Shown here: positions 1 through 6,521 of the stretch, in pieces | How positions within the stretch are numbered: position 1 is the first letter of the stretch | How the letters are laid out: every line of letters starts with the position of its first letter | Assembly (NCBI GenBank): GCA_021648845.1 | Contig: JAKJHY010000015.1 | Coordinates: forward strand, 1-64,000 | From: Mycobacterium sp. MBM | GTDB lineage: Bacteria > Actinomycetota > Actinomycetes > Mycobacteriales > Mycobacteriaceae | Direction: 5' to 3' | Length of the DNA: 64,000 bases | Position numbers and translations under genes: made by a program | The notes under the pieces: generated by a model | Databases searched by the model: none | What the model was told of the DNA's origin: nothing | Seen by the model: only the letters and a program-made list of their open reading frames with translations

Positions 1-219
1 CGTCTTCCACGCCACCAACGCCGCAATCGACCGACACCCCGTGGCACCCCACAACGCGTTCCCGTCGGGTGCACCTCGGCCGTCGATCTCGGCGACGATC
101 TCCACCAACCGGCCGTCGATCGCATTGCGCTGCCCGGTCAACTCCGCCATCTCGTCGAACAACCCGTCCAGCCGCGACTCCACCACGTGAGTCGCGTAAG
201 GCGTTGTCGGAGGCGGCAT
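1..219 (-). CDS. DUF222 / 13E12-type HNH endonuclease family protein, N-terminal part
   Basis: Only the first 73 codons are in the window; the gene continues past the left edge in frame. Reading the minus strand from the ATG at 217-219 gives a helical N-terminus followed by AEIDGRGAPDG and a segment ending TGCRSIAALVAWKT. This matches the start of the multi-copy mycobacterial 13E12 repeat family (DUF222), which usually ends in an HNH nuclease domain. That domain is outside the window, so nuclease activity is assumed from the family. The family has many, often degenerate, copies per genome, and whether this copy is intact cannot be seen. Confidence 0.8.
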   Translation of the reverse strand, partial: MPPPTTPYATHVVESRLDGLFDEMAELTGQRNAIDGRLVEIVAEIDGRGAPDGNALWGATGCRSIAALVAWKT

Positions 220-289
220 ACCACGATGCTAGGAAAGGGGTCCGACACGCCGGGACGAATCGACGGCCGCGTGCTTTACGCGGGACGCG

Positions 290-403
290 TCAGGCGACGA
301 CGGAGTCCGACGAATGGCGCTCCCCGGGCGCTTGCGCGCACGACGAGCAGTCGGCCGAATCGATGTCGATGTGTCCGCAGTTGGTGCAGATGAAGGGGAT
401 CAT
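290..403 (-). CDS. tiny zinc-ribbon-like protein, 37 aa
   Basis: A 38-codon frame that begins ATG with a GGAG 9 bases upstream. The product has two CxxC pairs (ICTNCGH and CSSCAQ), the knuckle pattern of a zinc ribbon that could bind one metal ion. An in-frame ATG lies 9 bases further upstream, but GGAG abuts it directly, so the downstream start is preferred. The tail is short and acidic/serine-rich. I do not recognise a family and nothing nearby suggests a partner. The cysteine spacing is the only evidence that this is a gene rather than chance. Confidence 0.4.
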   Translation of the reverse strand: MIPFICTNCGHIDIDSADCSSCAQAPGERHSSDSVVA

Positions 404-521
404 TGGCGGCATCTCCGGGTCGTCGGTCCGGCGCCATATCGCGCCGATGCGATCCCTGTACCCCGCAGACCTTCGAGTCCAAACCGGGATTGATGAACAC
501 CGGATGAACTCCGGATGCGGG

Positions 522-1133
522 TTACGGGCCGCCCAGCGGCAACGGCGTCATGGCCCGGTCGAGTGCGTCACGCAGGGTGCCGGCGGATGGAACGTCCAGC
601 CAGAACTGGATCGCGGTGTGGATGGCGGCGACGGCGGTCGCCGCGGCCAGGCGTGGAGCGAGGTCGACGGTGGGGTCCGTGCCGGTGCGAACCCCGATCT
701 CGGCGGCGATGGCCCGTTCGATCGCGATGTCGGACTTGCGTTCCTCGGCGAACAGCGAGGGTTCGGATCGGATCAGCCGAATTCGGGCCATCCAGTCCCG
801 ATCCGGTTCGTCGGCGAAAAGGGTGAGCGCGGCGGCGCGCAGGCTCTCCGGTAGCGGCTCATCGGTGGGTCGCGCGCGCAGGGCGCCGCAGAAGACGTCG
901 GTGCGGATCGCCGCGACGCCGACGATGGCCGCCTCCTTGCTCGGGAAGTAGTTGTTGAACGTTCGGGGTGAGACGCCCGCCTCTGCGGCGATATCGTCGG
1001 TGCGGACCGCCGCGACACCGCGTTCGGCAGCGAGTCGCAACGCGATGGTGCTCAGCAGGGCGCGCATCTCGCGCTTCTTGCGCTCGCGCAGCCCGACTGT
1101 TGTTCCGTCGGCGTCCACGGCTTCGGTTCGCAT
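522..1133 (-). CDS. TetR-family transcriptional regulator
   Basis: 203-residue DNA-binding repressor type. The N-terminal helix-turn-helix is typical of TetR: an initial LRERKKREMRALL helix, then VRTDDIAAEAGVSPRTFNNYF with the usual F-x-N-Y-F recognition-helix end. The C-terminal two thirds is a helical ligand domain of unknown specificity. The ATG at 1131-1133 is chosen because GAGAGG sits five bases upstream; an in-frame ATG at 1157 lacks this. The start lies one base after the stop of the FAD monooxygenase gene, so the two are co-transcribed and probably translationally coupled. The regulator likely controls its own operon through the palindromes at 2335-2367 (inference). Confidence 0.9.
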   Translation of the reverse strand: MRTEAVDADGTTVGLRERKKREMRALLSTIALRLAAERGVAAVRTDDIAAEAGVSPRTFNNYFPSKEAAIVGVAAIRTDVFCGALRARPTDEPLPESLRAAALTLFADEPDRDWMARIRLIRSEPSLFAEERKSDIAIERAIAAEIGVRTGTDPTVDLAPRLAAATAVAAIHTAIQFWLDVPSAGTLRDALDRAMTPLPLGGP

Positions 1134-1134
1134 A

Positions 1135-2316
1135 TCAGCCTCTCGACTCAGATGCATAGTCGTACAGTACCTTTGGTGCTCCGCCGGGTAGTCGCGGAAG
1201 GATCTTCGGCAGCGGACTGGACAGCAACAGATTGCGCACTGAGATTCCCATCCGGGTCTTGGGGACCGTGATGTAGGTGAACAGGTGACGCTGCTTCTCG
1301 GCGACCAGTGGACGTTGTGCGGCCTCATAGCGCGCGAACGCGGTGTGCGTGTCGGTTTGGGTGCTCAGTTCGCCGGCGAGTCGGTAGGCGCCGGTGAGCG
1401 CCAGGAGGGCGCCAGCCCCGGATGCCGGTGATGCGCAGTACGCGGCATCACCCACGAGCGCCACCCGCCCCGCGGACCACGATGTCATCGTGATCTGGTC
1501 GAGTGCGTCGAAGTAGAAGTCCGATGCGGTATCGGCAGCATCGAGCAACGTGGGCACATGCCAGCCGAGATCGCAGAATGCGCTGCGGAGCAGGCGGCGC
1601 TGCTCGTCGACGTCGCGGTAGTCGTAGCTGATCGGGGCAGCGCTGTGGAAGATGAAGTTGATCAGGCCTTGGCCGGGTGCGCCGCGATACACGGCAGCCG
1701 ACTTGCCCGGTTCGTTGTAGAACGTCGTCCAATGATGTTCGCCCACAGCGATATCGGCACTGGCGACCGCATAGTAGTGATGCTTGAACACACGAAACGT
1801 GCTCTCGGGGCCGAATGCCAAGCGACGGATACCCGAGTGTATTCCGTCTGCACCCACGACCACATCGAAGCGTTGCGGCCGACGGTGGGCGAAGGTGACG
1901 TCCACGCCGGTGCCGTCGTGTCCTATCGAGGTGATGGTGTCACCGAAGACGTACTCGACGTCGGATTCGGTGGCCGCGTAGAGCAGGCGTGCCAGGTCGC
2001 CACGGGTGATCTCGATGTCCTCGGAGCCCACCATCTGCTCGATGTCGGCCGCCGCATACCGCGCGCGCTGCCGGTCGTTGCGGTCGACGAACCGCATGCC
2101 TCGGTTTGTGAGCGCGTGGGCTCTGATCGCCGGGCCGAGCCCCATCCGATCGACGACGGCCAGCGCCTCGCCGCGGATGTCCACTCCGTTGCCGCCGTGC
2201 CGGAGCTCGGGCGCCTGTTCGACGACGGTGACGCCGAAACCTGCGCGGGTGAGCCAGAAGGCGGTGGCGGGACCGGCGATGCTGGCTCCGGCGATCAGGA
2301 TCTGCGGTTTCGGCAT
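1135..2316 (-). CDS. FAD-dependent monooxygenase (PHBH/TetX-like)
   Basis: 393-residue flavoprotein hydroxylase of the p-hydroxybenzoate hydroxylase fold, expected to use NAD(P)H and O2 to hydroxylate a small, often aromatic or antibiotic-like substrate in the cytoplasm. Seen: an N-terminal dinucleotide-binding strand with GASIAGPATA (residues 8-17) ending in an acidic VVEQ, the middle DG motif (VVGADGIHS), and the C-terminal FAD ribityl motif GDAAYCASPASGAGA. The ATG at 2314-2316 begins right at the Rossmann strand; the open frame extends upstream without homology. It leads a two-gene operon with the TetR gene, a layout typical of substrate-induced detoxification or catabolic hydroxylases. 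The substrate cannot be told. Confidence 0.9.
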   Translation of the reverse strand: MPKPQILIAGASIAGPATAFWLTRAGFGVTVVEQAPELRHGGNGVDIRGEALAVVDRMGLGPAIRAHALTNRGMRFVDRNDRQRARYAAADIEQMVGSEDIEITRGDLARLLYAATESDVEYVFGDTITSIGHDGTGVDVTFAHRRPQRFDVVVGADGIHSGIRRLAFGPESTFRVFKHHYYAVASADIAVGEHHWTTFYNEPGKSAAVYRGAPGQGLINFIFHSAAPISYDYRDVDEQRRLLRSAFCDLGWHVPTLLDAADTASDFYFDALDQITMTSWSAGRVALVGDAAYCASPASGAGALLALTGAYRLAGELSTQTDTHTAFARYEAAQRPLVAEKQRHLFTYITVPKTRMGISVRNLLLSSPLPKILPRLPGGAPKVLYDYASESRG

Positions 2317-2334
2317 GCCGCCACTCTGCCATAA

Positions 2335-2367
2335 TTTTGCGCATCGCGCAAAAATGCGTATTGCGCA
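2335..2367. promoter_or_regulatory. paired palindromes, candidate TetR operator
   Basis: TTTTGCGC-ATC-GCGCAAAA (2335-2353) is a perfect 8-bp inverted repeat, directly followed by the second palindrome TGCGtattgCGCA (2355-2367). They lie 18-51 bases upstream of the monooxygenase start. Two adjacent dyads of ~15 bp are a common layout for dimeric TetR binding, so they are the best candidates for autoregulation of the monooxygenase-tetR operon. Confidence 0.55.
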
Positions 2368-2604
2368 CAAAGTGTCGATCGCGCTGCCTGCGCCGGACGG
2401 CGTCGCAGCGTGTCTCACGCCATGTTTGGCGCTGGCCGCGGGCGGCCGGCGCACACTTGGTCAGCCGTACATGGTGAACCTCGGCCCAACGTCGATCTGA
2501 CCCCGGCTGACCGGCGCATGTACGCAGGTCAAGCAGAAGCGCAGCAGGCCAAGGGATTCCAACGGGTCAACGTCAGTTTCGAGGCTCACGCCGGCGACGA
2601 CGGT

Positions 2605-2630
2605 GTTTCCCGCGTCGAGGACGAGGGTAT
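2605..2630 (+). promoter_or_regulatory. SigF-type promoter
   Basis: GTTT (2605-2608), 16-base spacer, GGGTAT (2625-2630) is an exact match to the mycobacterial SigF consensus (GTTT-N15-17-GGGTAT). It is placed about 34 bases before the GTG of the small membrane protein gene, leaving room for a short leader and its purine-rich ribosome site. Confidence 0.6.
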
Positions 2631-2663
2631 TGCCGGGACGAACGATGAGAGGGGAGGGCGCGG

Positions 2664-2909
2664 GTGAGCGTCACCGGTCGGGCAAGATCTGCCGCGCGGG
2701 TCGGAGTGAAGGTGCAACGCCGGGTCGTAATCGCCCAGGCGCTATGGTGGCCGACACTGGTCGTGGCCGGTCTGGCGGTCGGCACTGCCACGCTACTCGC
2801 CGCCAAACGTCGCATGTCGGCCGGAACCCGGCCGGAGCCGGTCCGGGAACCCGCGGTGTCCCCGGAGCCGACGCACGGGGCTTCTCAGGGCGCACCGGTC
2901 GACGCCTGA
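2664..2909 (+). CDS. small single-pass membrane protein
   Basis: 81 residues. A basic N-terminus (GRARSAARVGVKVQRR) precedes one hydrophobic helix at about residues 25-45, then a short basic anchor KRR and a proline/glutamate-rich tail. This predicts one membrane segment in a very small protein. The GTG start follows a long purine run (GAGAGGGGAGGG) at good spacing. The upstream SigF-type promoter supports both the gene and a role in the general stress or stationary-phase response. I recognise no named family and the molecular function is unknown. Confidence 0.6.
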   Translation: MSVTGRARSAARVGVKVQRRVVIAQALWWPTLVVAGLAVGTATLLAAKRRMSAGTRPEPVREPAVSPEPTHGASQGAPVDA

Positions 2910-2970
2910 CGGGCCAGTCGTCGACTCGTGCAGCCGATGGCAGCAACGACACCGCACCATCCGGGGCAGG

Positions 2971-3300
2971 TCATGCCACATGCGTCGGTGTCGGCACGTG
3001 TGGGCCGGAAAAGCGTTCGGTGCCGGCGGGCAGCAGATCGCCCCACCGGTGCTGGGCGACCCGTGCGGCCGGGTCCGCGACGGGCCCGTCGGCTGCGGCG
3101 GCGGCCACCAGTCCGCGAGCCAGGGCATAGGTGGACAGACCGGCTTCTTGTCCGGCCGCTACCAGTTCTGTGATCGCCTGCTCGGCAGAGCAGCGACGGA
3201 CCCCGATCAGGATTCCCTCCGCGAGATGCAGGGTGCGCACCCGCGCCTGCGACTCCCGATCAGCGCCAACGGCGCTGTCCGGTCCCAATTCGTGGTACAT
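2971..3300 (-). CDS. ANTAR-domain protein
   Basis: 109 residues. Residues ~20-75 form the ANTAR pattern: a helix with HLAEGILIGVRRCSAEQAITEL, then a three-helix bundle ending in STYALARGLV. ANTAR domains bind paired RNA hairpins and act as antiterminators, usually fused to a sensor. Here there is essentially no sensor domain, only ~18 residues before and ~35 after, so the input must come from another protein or the domain acts alone. The ATG has AGGGGG upstream. The gene is convergent with the small membrane protein gene. No ANTAR-type dual hairpin target was identified next to it. Confidence 0.75.
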   Translation of the reverse strand: MYHELGPDSAVGADRESQARVRTLHLAEGILIGVRRCSAEQAITELVAAGQEAGLSTYALARGLVAAAAADGPVADPAARVAQHRWGDLLPAGTERFSGPHVPTPTHVA

Positions 3301-3579
3301 CGTGGCCCCCTGTCTTCATCTGCTCGGCTGGGTACCCGGTGCGGAGGTCATTACGCGTCGCAATCGTCCACCGAACGAATGATCCGGGGTCCGGGAGCTC
3401 CGCAGCGCTGACCACCCGCGTGGTGACGTGAACGCCATGCGGGGCGCCTCGCGCTCGTCCGGCGCGCGGACGCGGTTGTCTCTAGGCTGAGGACGTGTCA
3501 ACGCGGACGCGTGTAATGCCGCCATGACCGGGTCTGTCCCGGCGACGGCGGGGTATCGGCATCTACGCGAGGAACGGGC

Positions 3580-3765
3580 ATGGGGGAGCGACTGTCGACC
3601 GGCTACGAGGACACGGGCTGGGATTTCGCACCGTGGGAGCAGGAGCCGCGTTTTACGACCGGCGAACTGAGCATTCTGCTGGACCCGCTGCTGACGGCGG
3701 CTGAAGCGGCCGAGCGGGTCGGCTGCGCCAAACGAGATGTGCTGAGACTGCGCCGCAGCGCATAG
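3580..3765 (+). CDS. small hypothetical protein, 61 aa
   Basis: Frame with a good ribosome site (GAGGAA, 5-6 bases before ATG). The N-terminal half is acidic and aromatic (GWDFAPWEQEPRF); the C-terminal half reads LTAAEAAERVGCAKRDVLRLRRSA, which looks like the start of a helix-turn-helix of the MerR/excisionase type but stops after the second helix. A GGGTAT at 3551-3556 resembles a SigF -10, but no GTTT is correctly spaced. Function unknown. Confidence 0.5.
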   Translation: MGERLSTGYEDTGWDFAPWEQEPRFTTGELSILLDPLLTAAEAAERVGCAKRDVLRLRRSA

Positions 3766-3815
3766 GGCAGCGGCTTCGCCGTCGTCCGCGCCCGCGACGG
3801 TGAAGAATCGCTGCC
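3766..3815. other. long hairpin ending at the SDR start codon
   Basis: GGCAGCG (3766-3772) pairs with CGCTGCC (3809-3815), and inside it TTCGCCGTCG (3775-3784) pairs with CGACGGTGAA (3795-3804) with one G-T type mismatch. It starts right after the stop of the 61-aa gene and ends at the base before the SDR ATG. It could be a terminator for the small gene or a fold that hides the SDR ribosome site. Confidence 0.45.
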
Positions 3816-4520
3816 ATGAACAAGGTCGTCGTGATCACCGGGGCGGGCAGCGGTATCGGCCGCGCCGCCGCACAAACCCTGCTCGGCGCCGGGCATCGGG
3901 TCGTGCTCGCGGGCCGGCGGCCCGATCAGCTCACCGGGACGGCACAAGACCATCCGAACGCTCTGGTGGTGCCCACCGATGTCGGTGATCCGGCGTCGGT
4001 GCGGGACCTGTTCGAGCGGACGGTGTCGGCTTTCGGCAGGGTGGATGTGCTGTTCAACAACGCGGGAGTGTTCGGTCCGACCGCCTCGATCACCGATATC
4101 GACGACGAGCAGTGGCACACCGTCTGGCGTACCAACGTCGACGGCGCGCTGTTCTGCGCGCGGGAAGCGACCCGCGTCATGATCGCGCAGCTGCCGCGCG
4201 GCGGCCGGATCATCAACAACGGTTCGCTGGCAGCGCACCGCCCCCGTCCGAACACGCTGGCCTACGTGGTGACCAAACACGCCATCAGCGGTCTGACGGC
4301 GTCGATGCTGCTGGACCTGCGTGAGGCGGACATTGACGTCACCCAGATCGACATCGGCAATGCCGCCACCGAGATGACCAGTGGTTTCACCGCCGAGCCG
4401 ACGATCGATGTCAGGCATGTGGCCGACACGATCGCTCATATCGTGGACCTCCCGGTGGACGTCTCGGTGCCCACGATCACCGTGATGGCGCGCGGTATGC
4501 GCTACGTCGGGCGCGGCTGA
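3816..4520 (+). CDS. short-chain dehydrogenase/reductase
   Basis: 234-residue classical SDR, an NAD(P)(H)-dependent oxidoreductase of the cytoplasm. Seen: TGAGSGIG cofactor motif (residues 8-15), NNAG (81-84), catalytic Ser137 and Tyr150-x-x-x-Lys154. It is slightly shorter than usual. Its stop codon TGA shares its last base with the ATG of the next gene (TGATG), so it is translated together with a hydroxypyruvate-isomerase-like enzyme. The pairing suggests a pathway for a hydroxy- or sugar acid, but the substrate is not visible. ATG placement is tight because the Rossmann strand begins at residue 3. Confidence 0.92.
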   Translation: MNKVVVITGAGSGIGRAAAQTLLGAGHRVVLAGRRPDQLTGTAQDHPNALVVPTDVGDPASVRDLFERTVSAFGRVDVLFNNAGVFGPTASITDIDDEQWHTVWRTNVDGALFCAREATRVMIAQLPRGGRIINNGSLAAHRPRPNTLAYVVTKHAISGLTASMLLDLREADIDVTQIDIGNAATEMTSGFTAEPTIDVRHVADTIAHIVDLPVDVSVPTITVMARGMRYVGRG

Positions 4521-5335
4521 TGGCGCAGCCGTGCTGGGTGGTCAACTGCTCGATGCTGCTCACCGAGGTGCCGCTGCTGCGGCGCGCGCAGGCGGCCCGT
4601 GACGCCGGCTTCGAGGCGGTCGAATTCTGGTGGCCCTTCGATGAGGCGATACCCGGCGATGCCGCGGTTGACGGCTTCATCAACTCGGTAGCCGACGCGG
4701 GTGTGCGGCTCACGGCGCTGAACTTCGCCGCCGGTGATATGGCGGCGGGGGAGCGCGGACTGCTGTCCGATCCCGCGCGGCAACGGCTGTTCCGCGATAG
4801 CGCCGATATCGTCTTCGGAATCGCGGAACGGTTGGGCACCAGGGCTTTCAATGCGCTGTACGGCAACCGACTGGACGGTGTCACAGAGCAGGCACACGAC
4901 GAGACTGCGGCCGCCAATCTCGAATACATCGGCCGGATCGCCGACAAGTATGCGGCGATCATCTTGCTCGAGCCGCTCAGCGGCATCGCGGCCTATCCGT
5001 TGCGTACGGCCGCCGATGTCGTGGCCGTGATAGACCGCGGCACCGACGGACCGTTTCGGTTGCTGGCCGATCTGTATCACCTGAGCGTCAACGGCGACGA
5101 TATCGATGCCGTGATCGACGCGCATGTCGACCGTATCGGACACGTACAGATCGCGGATGTCCCAGGGCGCGGTGCCCCGGGTACCGGGACCCTCGATATC
5201 GGACGCTACCTGCATCGGCTCAGTGAGCGCGGGTACCGGGGCAACGTCAGTTTGGAGTACCGCGCCGACGCCCCGGACCCTTTCGAGTGGCTCGCACTGT
5301 CATGCCGCGGTGGTTCGTGGCAGCCGCTGAAATAG
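4520..5335 (+). CDS. hydroxypyruvate isomerase-like TIM-barrel protein
   Basis: 271 residues of the xylose-isomerase-like TIM-barrel family, closest in pattern to hydroxypyruvate isomerase (Hyi), which interconverts hydroxypyruvate and tartronate semialdehyde. Seen: FEAVEFWWPFD near the N-terminus, AGDMAAGERG, ILLEPLSG with a metal-binding Glu, LLADLYHL, HVQIADVPGRGAPGTG and a final VSLEYRA Glu, the usual metal and substrate ligands along the barrel. With a partner SDR directly upstream (possible tartronate semialdehyde reductase role), a glyoxylate or hydroxypyruvate step is plausible but not proven. A stem-loop terminator follows 3 bases after the stop. Confidence 0.88.
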   Translation: MAQPCWVVNCSMLLTEVPLLRRAQAARDAGFEAVEFWWPFDEAIPGDAAVDGFINSVADAGVRLTALNFAAGDMAAGERGLLSDPARQRLFRDSADIVFGIAERLGTRAFNALYGNRLDGVTEQAHDETAAANLEYIGRIADKYAAIILLEPLSGIAAYPLRTAADVVAVIDRGTDGPFRLLADLYHLSVNGDDIDAVIDAHVDRIGHVQIADVPGRGAPGTGTLDIGRYLHRLSERGYRGNVSLEYRADAPDPFEWLALSCRGGSWQPLK

Positions 5336-5337
5336 CT

Positions 5338-5368
5338 CAGAGCCGGCACCCTGCGGGCACCGGCTCTG
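5338..5368 (+). terminator. intrinsic-type hairpin terminator
   Basis: CAGAGCCGG (5338-5346) and CCGGCTCTG (5360-5368) form a perfect 9-bp stem with a 13-base loop just after the SDR/Hyi-like operon. There is no strong T-run, as is usual in mycobacteria. Confidence 0.7.
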
Positions 5369-5390
5369 GTCATCGGAATTCGGGATCAGG

Positions 5391-5540
5391 TCAGCGAACC
5401 GAGTCTTCGAACTCGTAGCGCTGCGCCACCGCGATCAGTTCTTCACGAACCGTCGAGTCGGGCATTGCGTTGATCCGCGCGTACAGGCGACGCCGATTGT
5501 TGGCGCGCTTGATGTTGTCGCGAAACTGCGCGAGGGACAT
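5391..5540 (-). CDS. small conserved basic protein, 49 aa
   Basis: The product starts MSLAQFRDNIKRANNRRR and is rich in Arg/Asn, then has an amphipathic helix (DSTVREELIAVAQRYEFED). The ATG at 5538-5540 is chosen because GGAG lies 9 bases upstream; the frame stays open to 5660, but the extra residues look non-coding. The composition suggests a small cytosolic, possibly nucleic-acid-associated helical protein. I believe similar short proteins occur in other actinobacteria but cannot name a family. It is divergent from the XRE-cupin gene, across a 287-base spacer with an AT-rich patch at 5640-5672. Confidence 0.6.
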   Translation of the reverse strand: MSLAQFRDNIKRANNRRRLYARINAMPDSTVREELIAVAQRYEFEDSVR

Positions 5541-5764
5541 TCTTCTCACTCCTTGAGCGCCCTGGGTCACAGGGACTTGGGTTGCTATCTGGTGTGCCAG
5601 TCGGGGATCACCCGATCTGTGCAACGTCTCCATGGTCGGTGTTAATTCTGTGTAAAGCAATTTATTTAGTGTGAGATCGGCGACAGCTCAGCTGCATTGG
5701 CCCTGCTGAAGTGCCCGGCGTCACATCGGACGCCGATTGTGCGCCGGTTGCGTGTCGTGCGCGG

Positions 5765-5781
5765 GACACGGCGTGTCCTAT
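5765..5781. promoter_or_regulatory. GACAC-N3-GTGTC palindrome before the XRE-cupin gene
   Basis: GACAC-GGC-GTGTC (5765-5777) followed by CTAT, 47 bases before the regulator start. The same arrangement, GACAC-N3-GTGTCCTAT, lies in the promoter of the aldolase operon at 6466-6482. A second related dyad, GTGT-G-ACAC, sits at 5790-5798. This is consistent with autoregulation by the XRE-cupin protein. Confidence 0.6.
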
Positions 5782-5827
5782 CGACGCATGTGTGACACTG
5801 TCGGCGGCTGGACCGGACGGAGGGGTG

Positions 5828-6355
5828 ATGAGTTCGCTGCTACGCGCCGTGCGCCAACAACGCGGCATGACGCTGGAAGAGCTCGCAGCCGAGACCGAGC
5901 TGACCAAGAGCTACCTGTCGAAGATCGAGCGCCAGCGGTCGACGCCCTCGATTGCTGTTGCCATTCGGTTGGCCCGCGCTCTGGACGTCGACGTCGCGCA
6001 GCTGTTCGCCGAGGATCAATCGGCGGGGGCGCTGGTGCTCGACCGCGCCGAGGGGCGGGAGGACAGCAGATACCACGCCGTCGCGGCGTCGATGCTCGGC
6101 AAGGCGATGTCCCCGTTCGTCGTCCGCCCCACCCAGAAGTTTGCGGAGCATCCGCACCCTGCACATGCCGGTCAAGAGTTGGTGTTCGTCCACGCCGGTG
6201 CGGTCGAACTGCGACTCGGTGATGAGTTGGTGTCCCTGGAAACCGGCGATTGCGTGTACTTCGATTCCTCGCTCCCGCATCAGCTGCGCCAGCGGGGCGC
6301 GACGCGCAGTGAAGTGCTCGTCGTCATCCACGCCGAGTACAACCGCAACCGCTGA
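5828..6355 (+). CDS. XRE-cupin transcriptional regulator
   Basis: 175 residues with the classic two-domain build: an N-terminal Cro/CI helix-turn-helix (RGMTLEELAAETELTKSYLSKIERQ, residues ~12-36) and a C-terminal cupin barrel (HPHPAHAGQELVFVHAGAVE, then LPHQLRQ) that usually senses a small sugar, amino acid or amine. ATG 5828 has GGAGGGG directly upstream. The gene lies next to and in the same direction as a class II aldolase/DapA-family operon, and both promoters carry the same palindrome, so it most likely represses or activates that pathway and senses its substrate. The ligand is not predictable from sequence. Confidence 0.92.
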   Translation: MSSLLRAVRQQRGMTLEELAAETELTKSYLSKIERQRSTPSIAVAIRLARALDVDVAQLFAEDQSAGALVLDRAEGREDSRYHAVAASMLGKAMSPFVVRPTQKFAEHPHPAHAGQELVFVHAGAVELRLGDELVSLETGDCVYFDSSLPHQLRQRGATRSEVLVVIHAEYNRNR

Positions 6356-6455
6356 CTTTCGCCGCACCGCCGCCGGTGCACGTTCTTGTGCCCACTGTGA
6401 TTGCAGGGCCAGACCGCGCGTGCGCGTTGTTATTTCGGCGTGCCGGCGGTGAGGA

Positions 6456-6485
6456 TTGATTAAATGACACAATGTGTCCTATAGT
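6456..6485 (+). promoter_or_regulatory. promoter of the aldolase operon with operator in the spacer
   Basis: TTGATT (6456-6461), an 18-base spacer, and TATAGT (6480-6485) make a good SigA-type promoter. The palindrome GACAC-AAT-GTGTC (6466-6478), extended GACACA-A-TGTGTC, fills the spacer, so a bound regulator would block RNA polymerase. The ATG of the aldolase gene is 36 bases downstream. Confidence 0.65.
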
Positions 6486-6521
6486 CATCCAAGTGTCCCA
6501 CTAGAGCGAAAGGTTGACCGG

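Noticed and set aside
69..854. 261-codon plus-strand frame at the left end
   Set aside because: It covers the start of the DUF222 gene and part of the TetR gene in antisense; composition is Arg/Gly-rich with no recognisable domain.
2410..2667. 85-codon frame upstream of the small membrane protein gene
   Set aside because: No ribosome site, no conserved-looking segment, and the SigF-type promoter for the next gene lies within its 3' part.
3368..3381. CCACCGAACGAATG, also at 33424-33437
   Set aside because: A 14-base match 30 kb apart with no extension or common position relative to genes; chance is a sufficient explanation.
3551..3556. GGGTAT as a SigF promoter for the 61-aa gene
   Set aside because: No GTTT or close variant is found 15-17 bases upstream.
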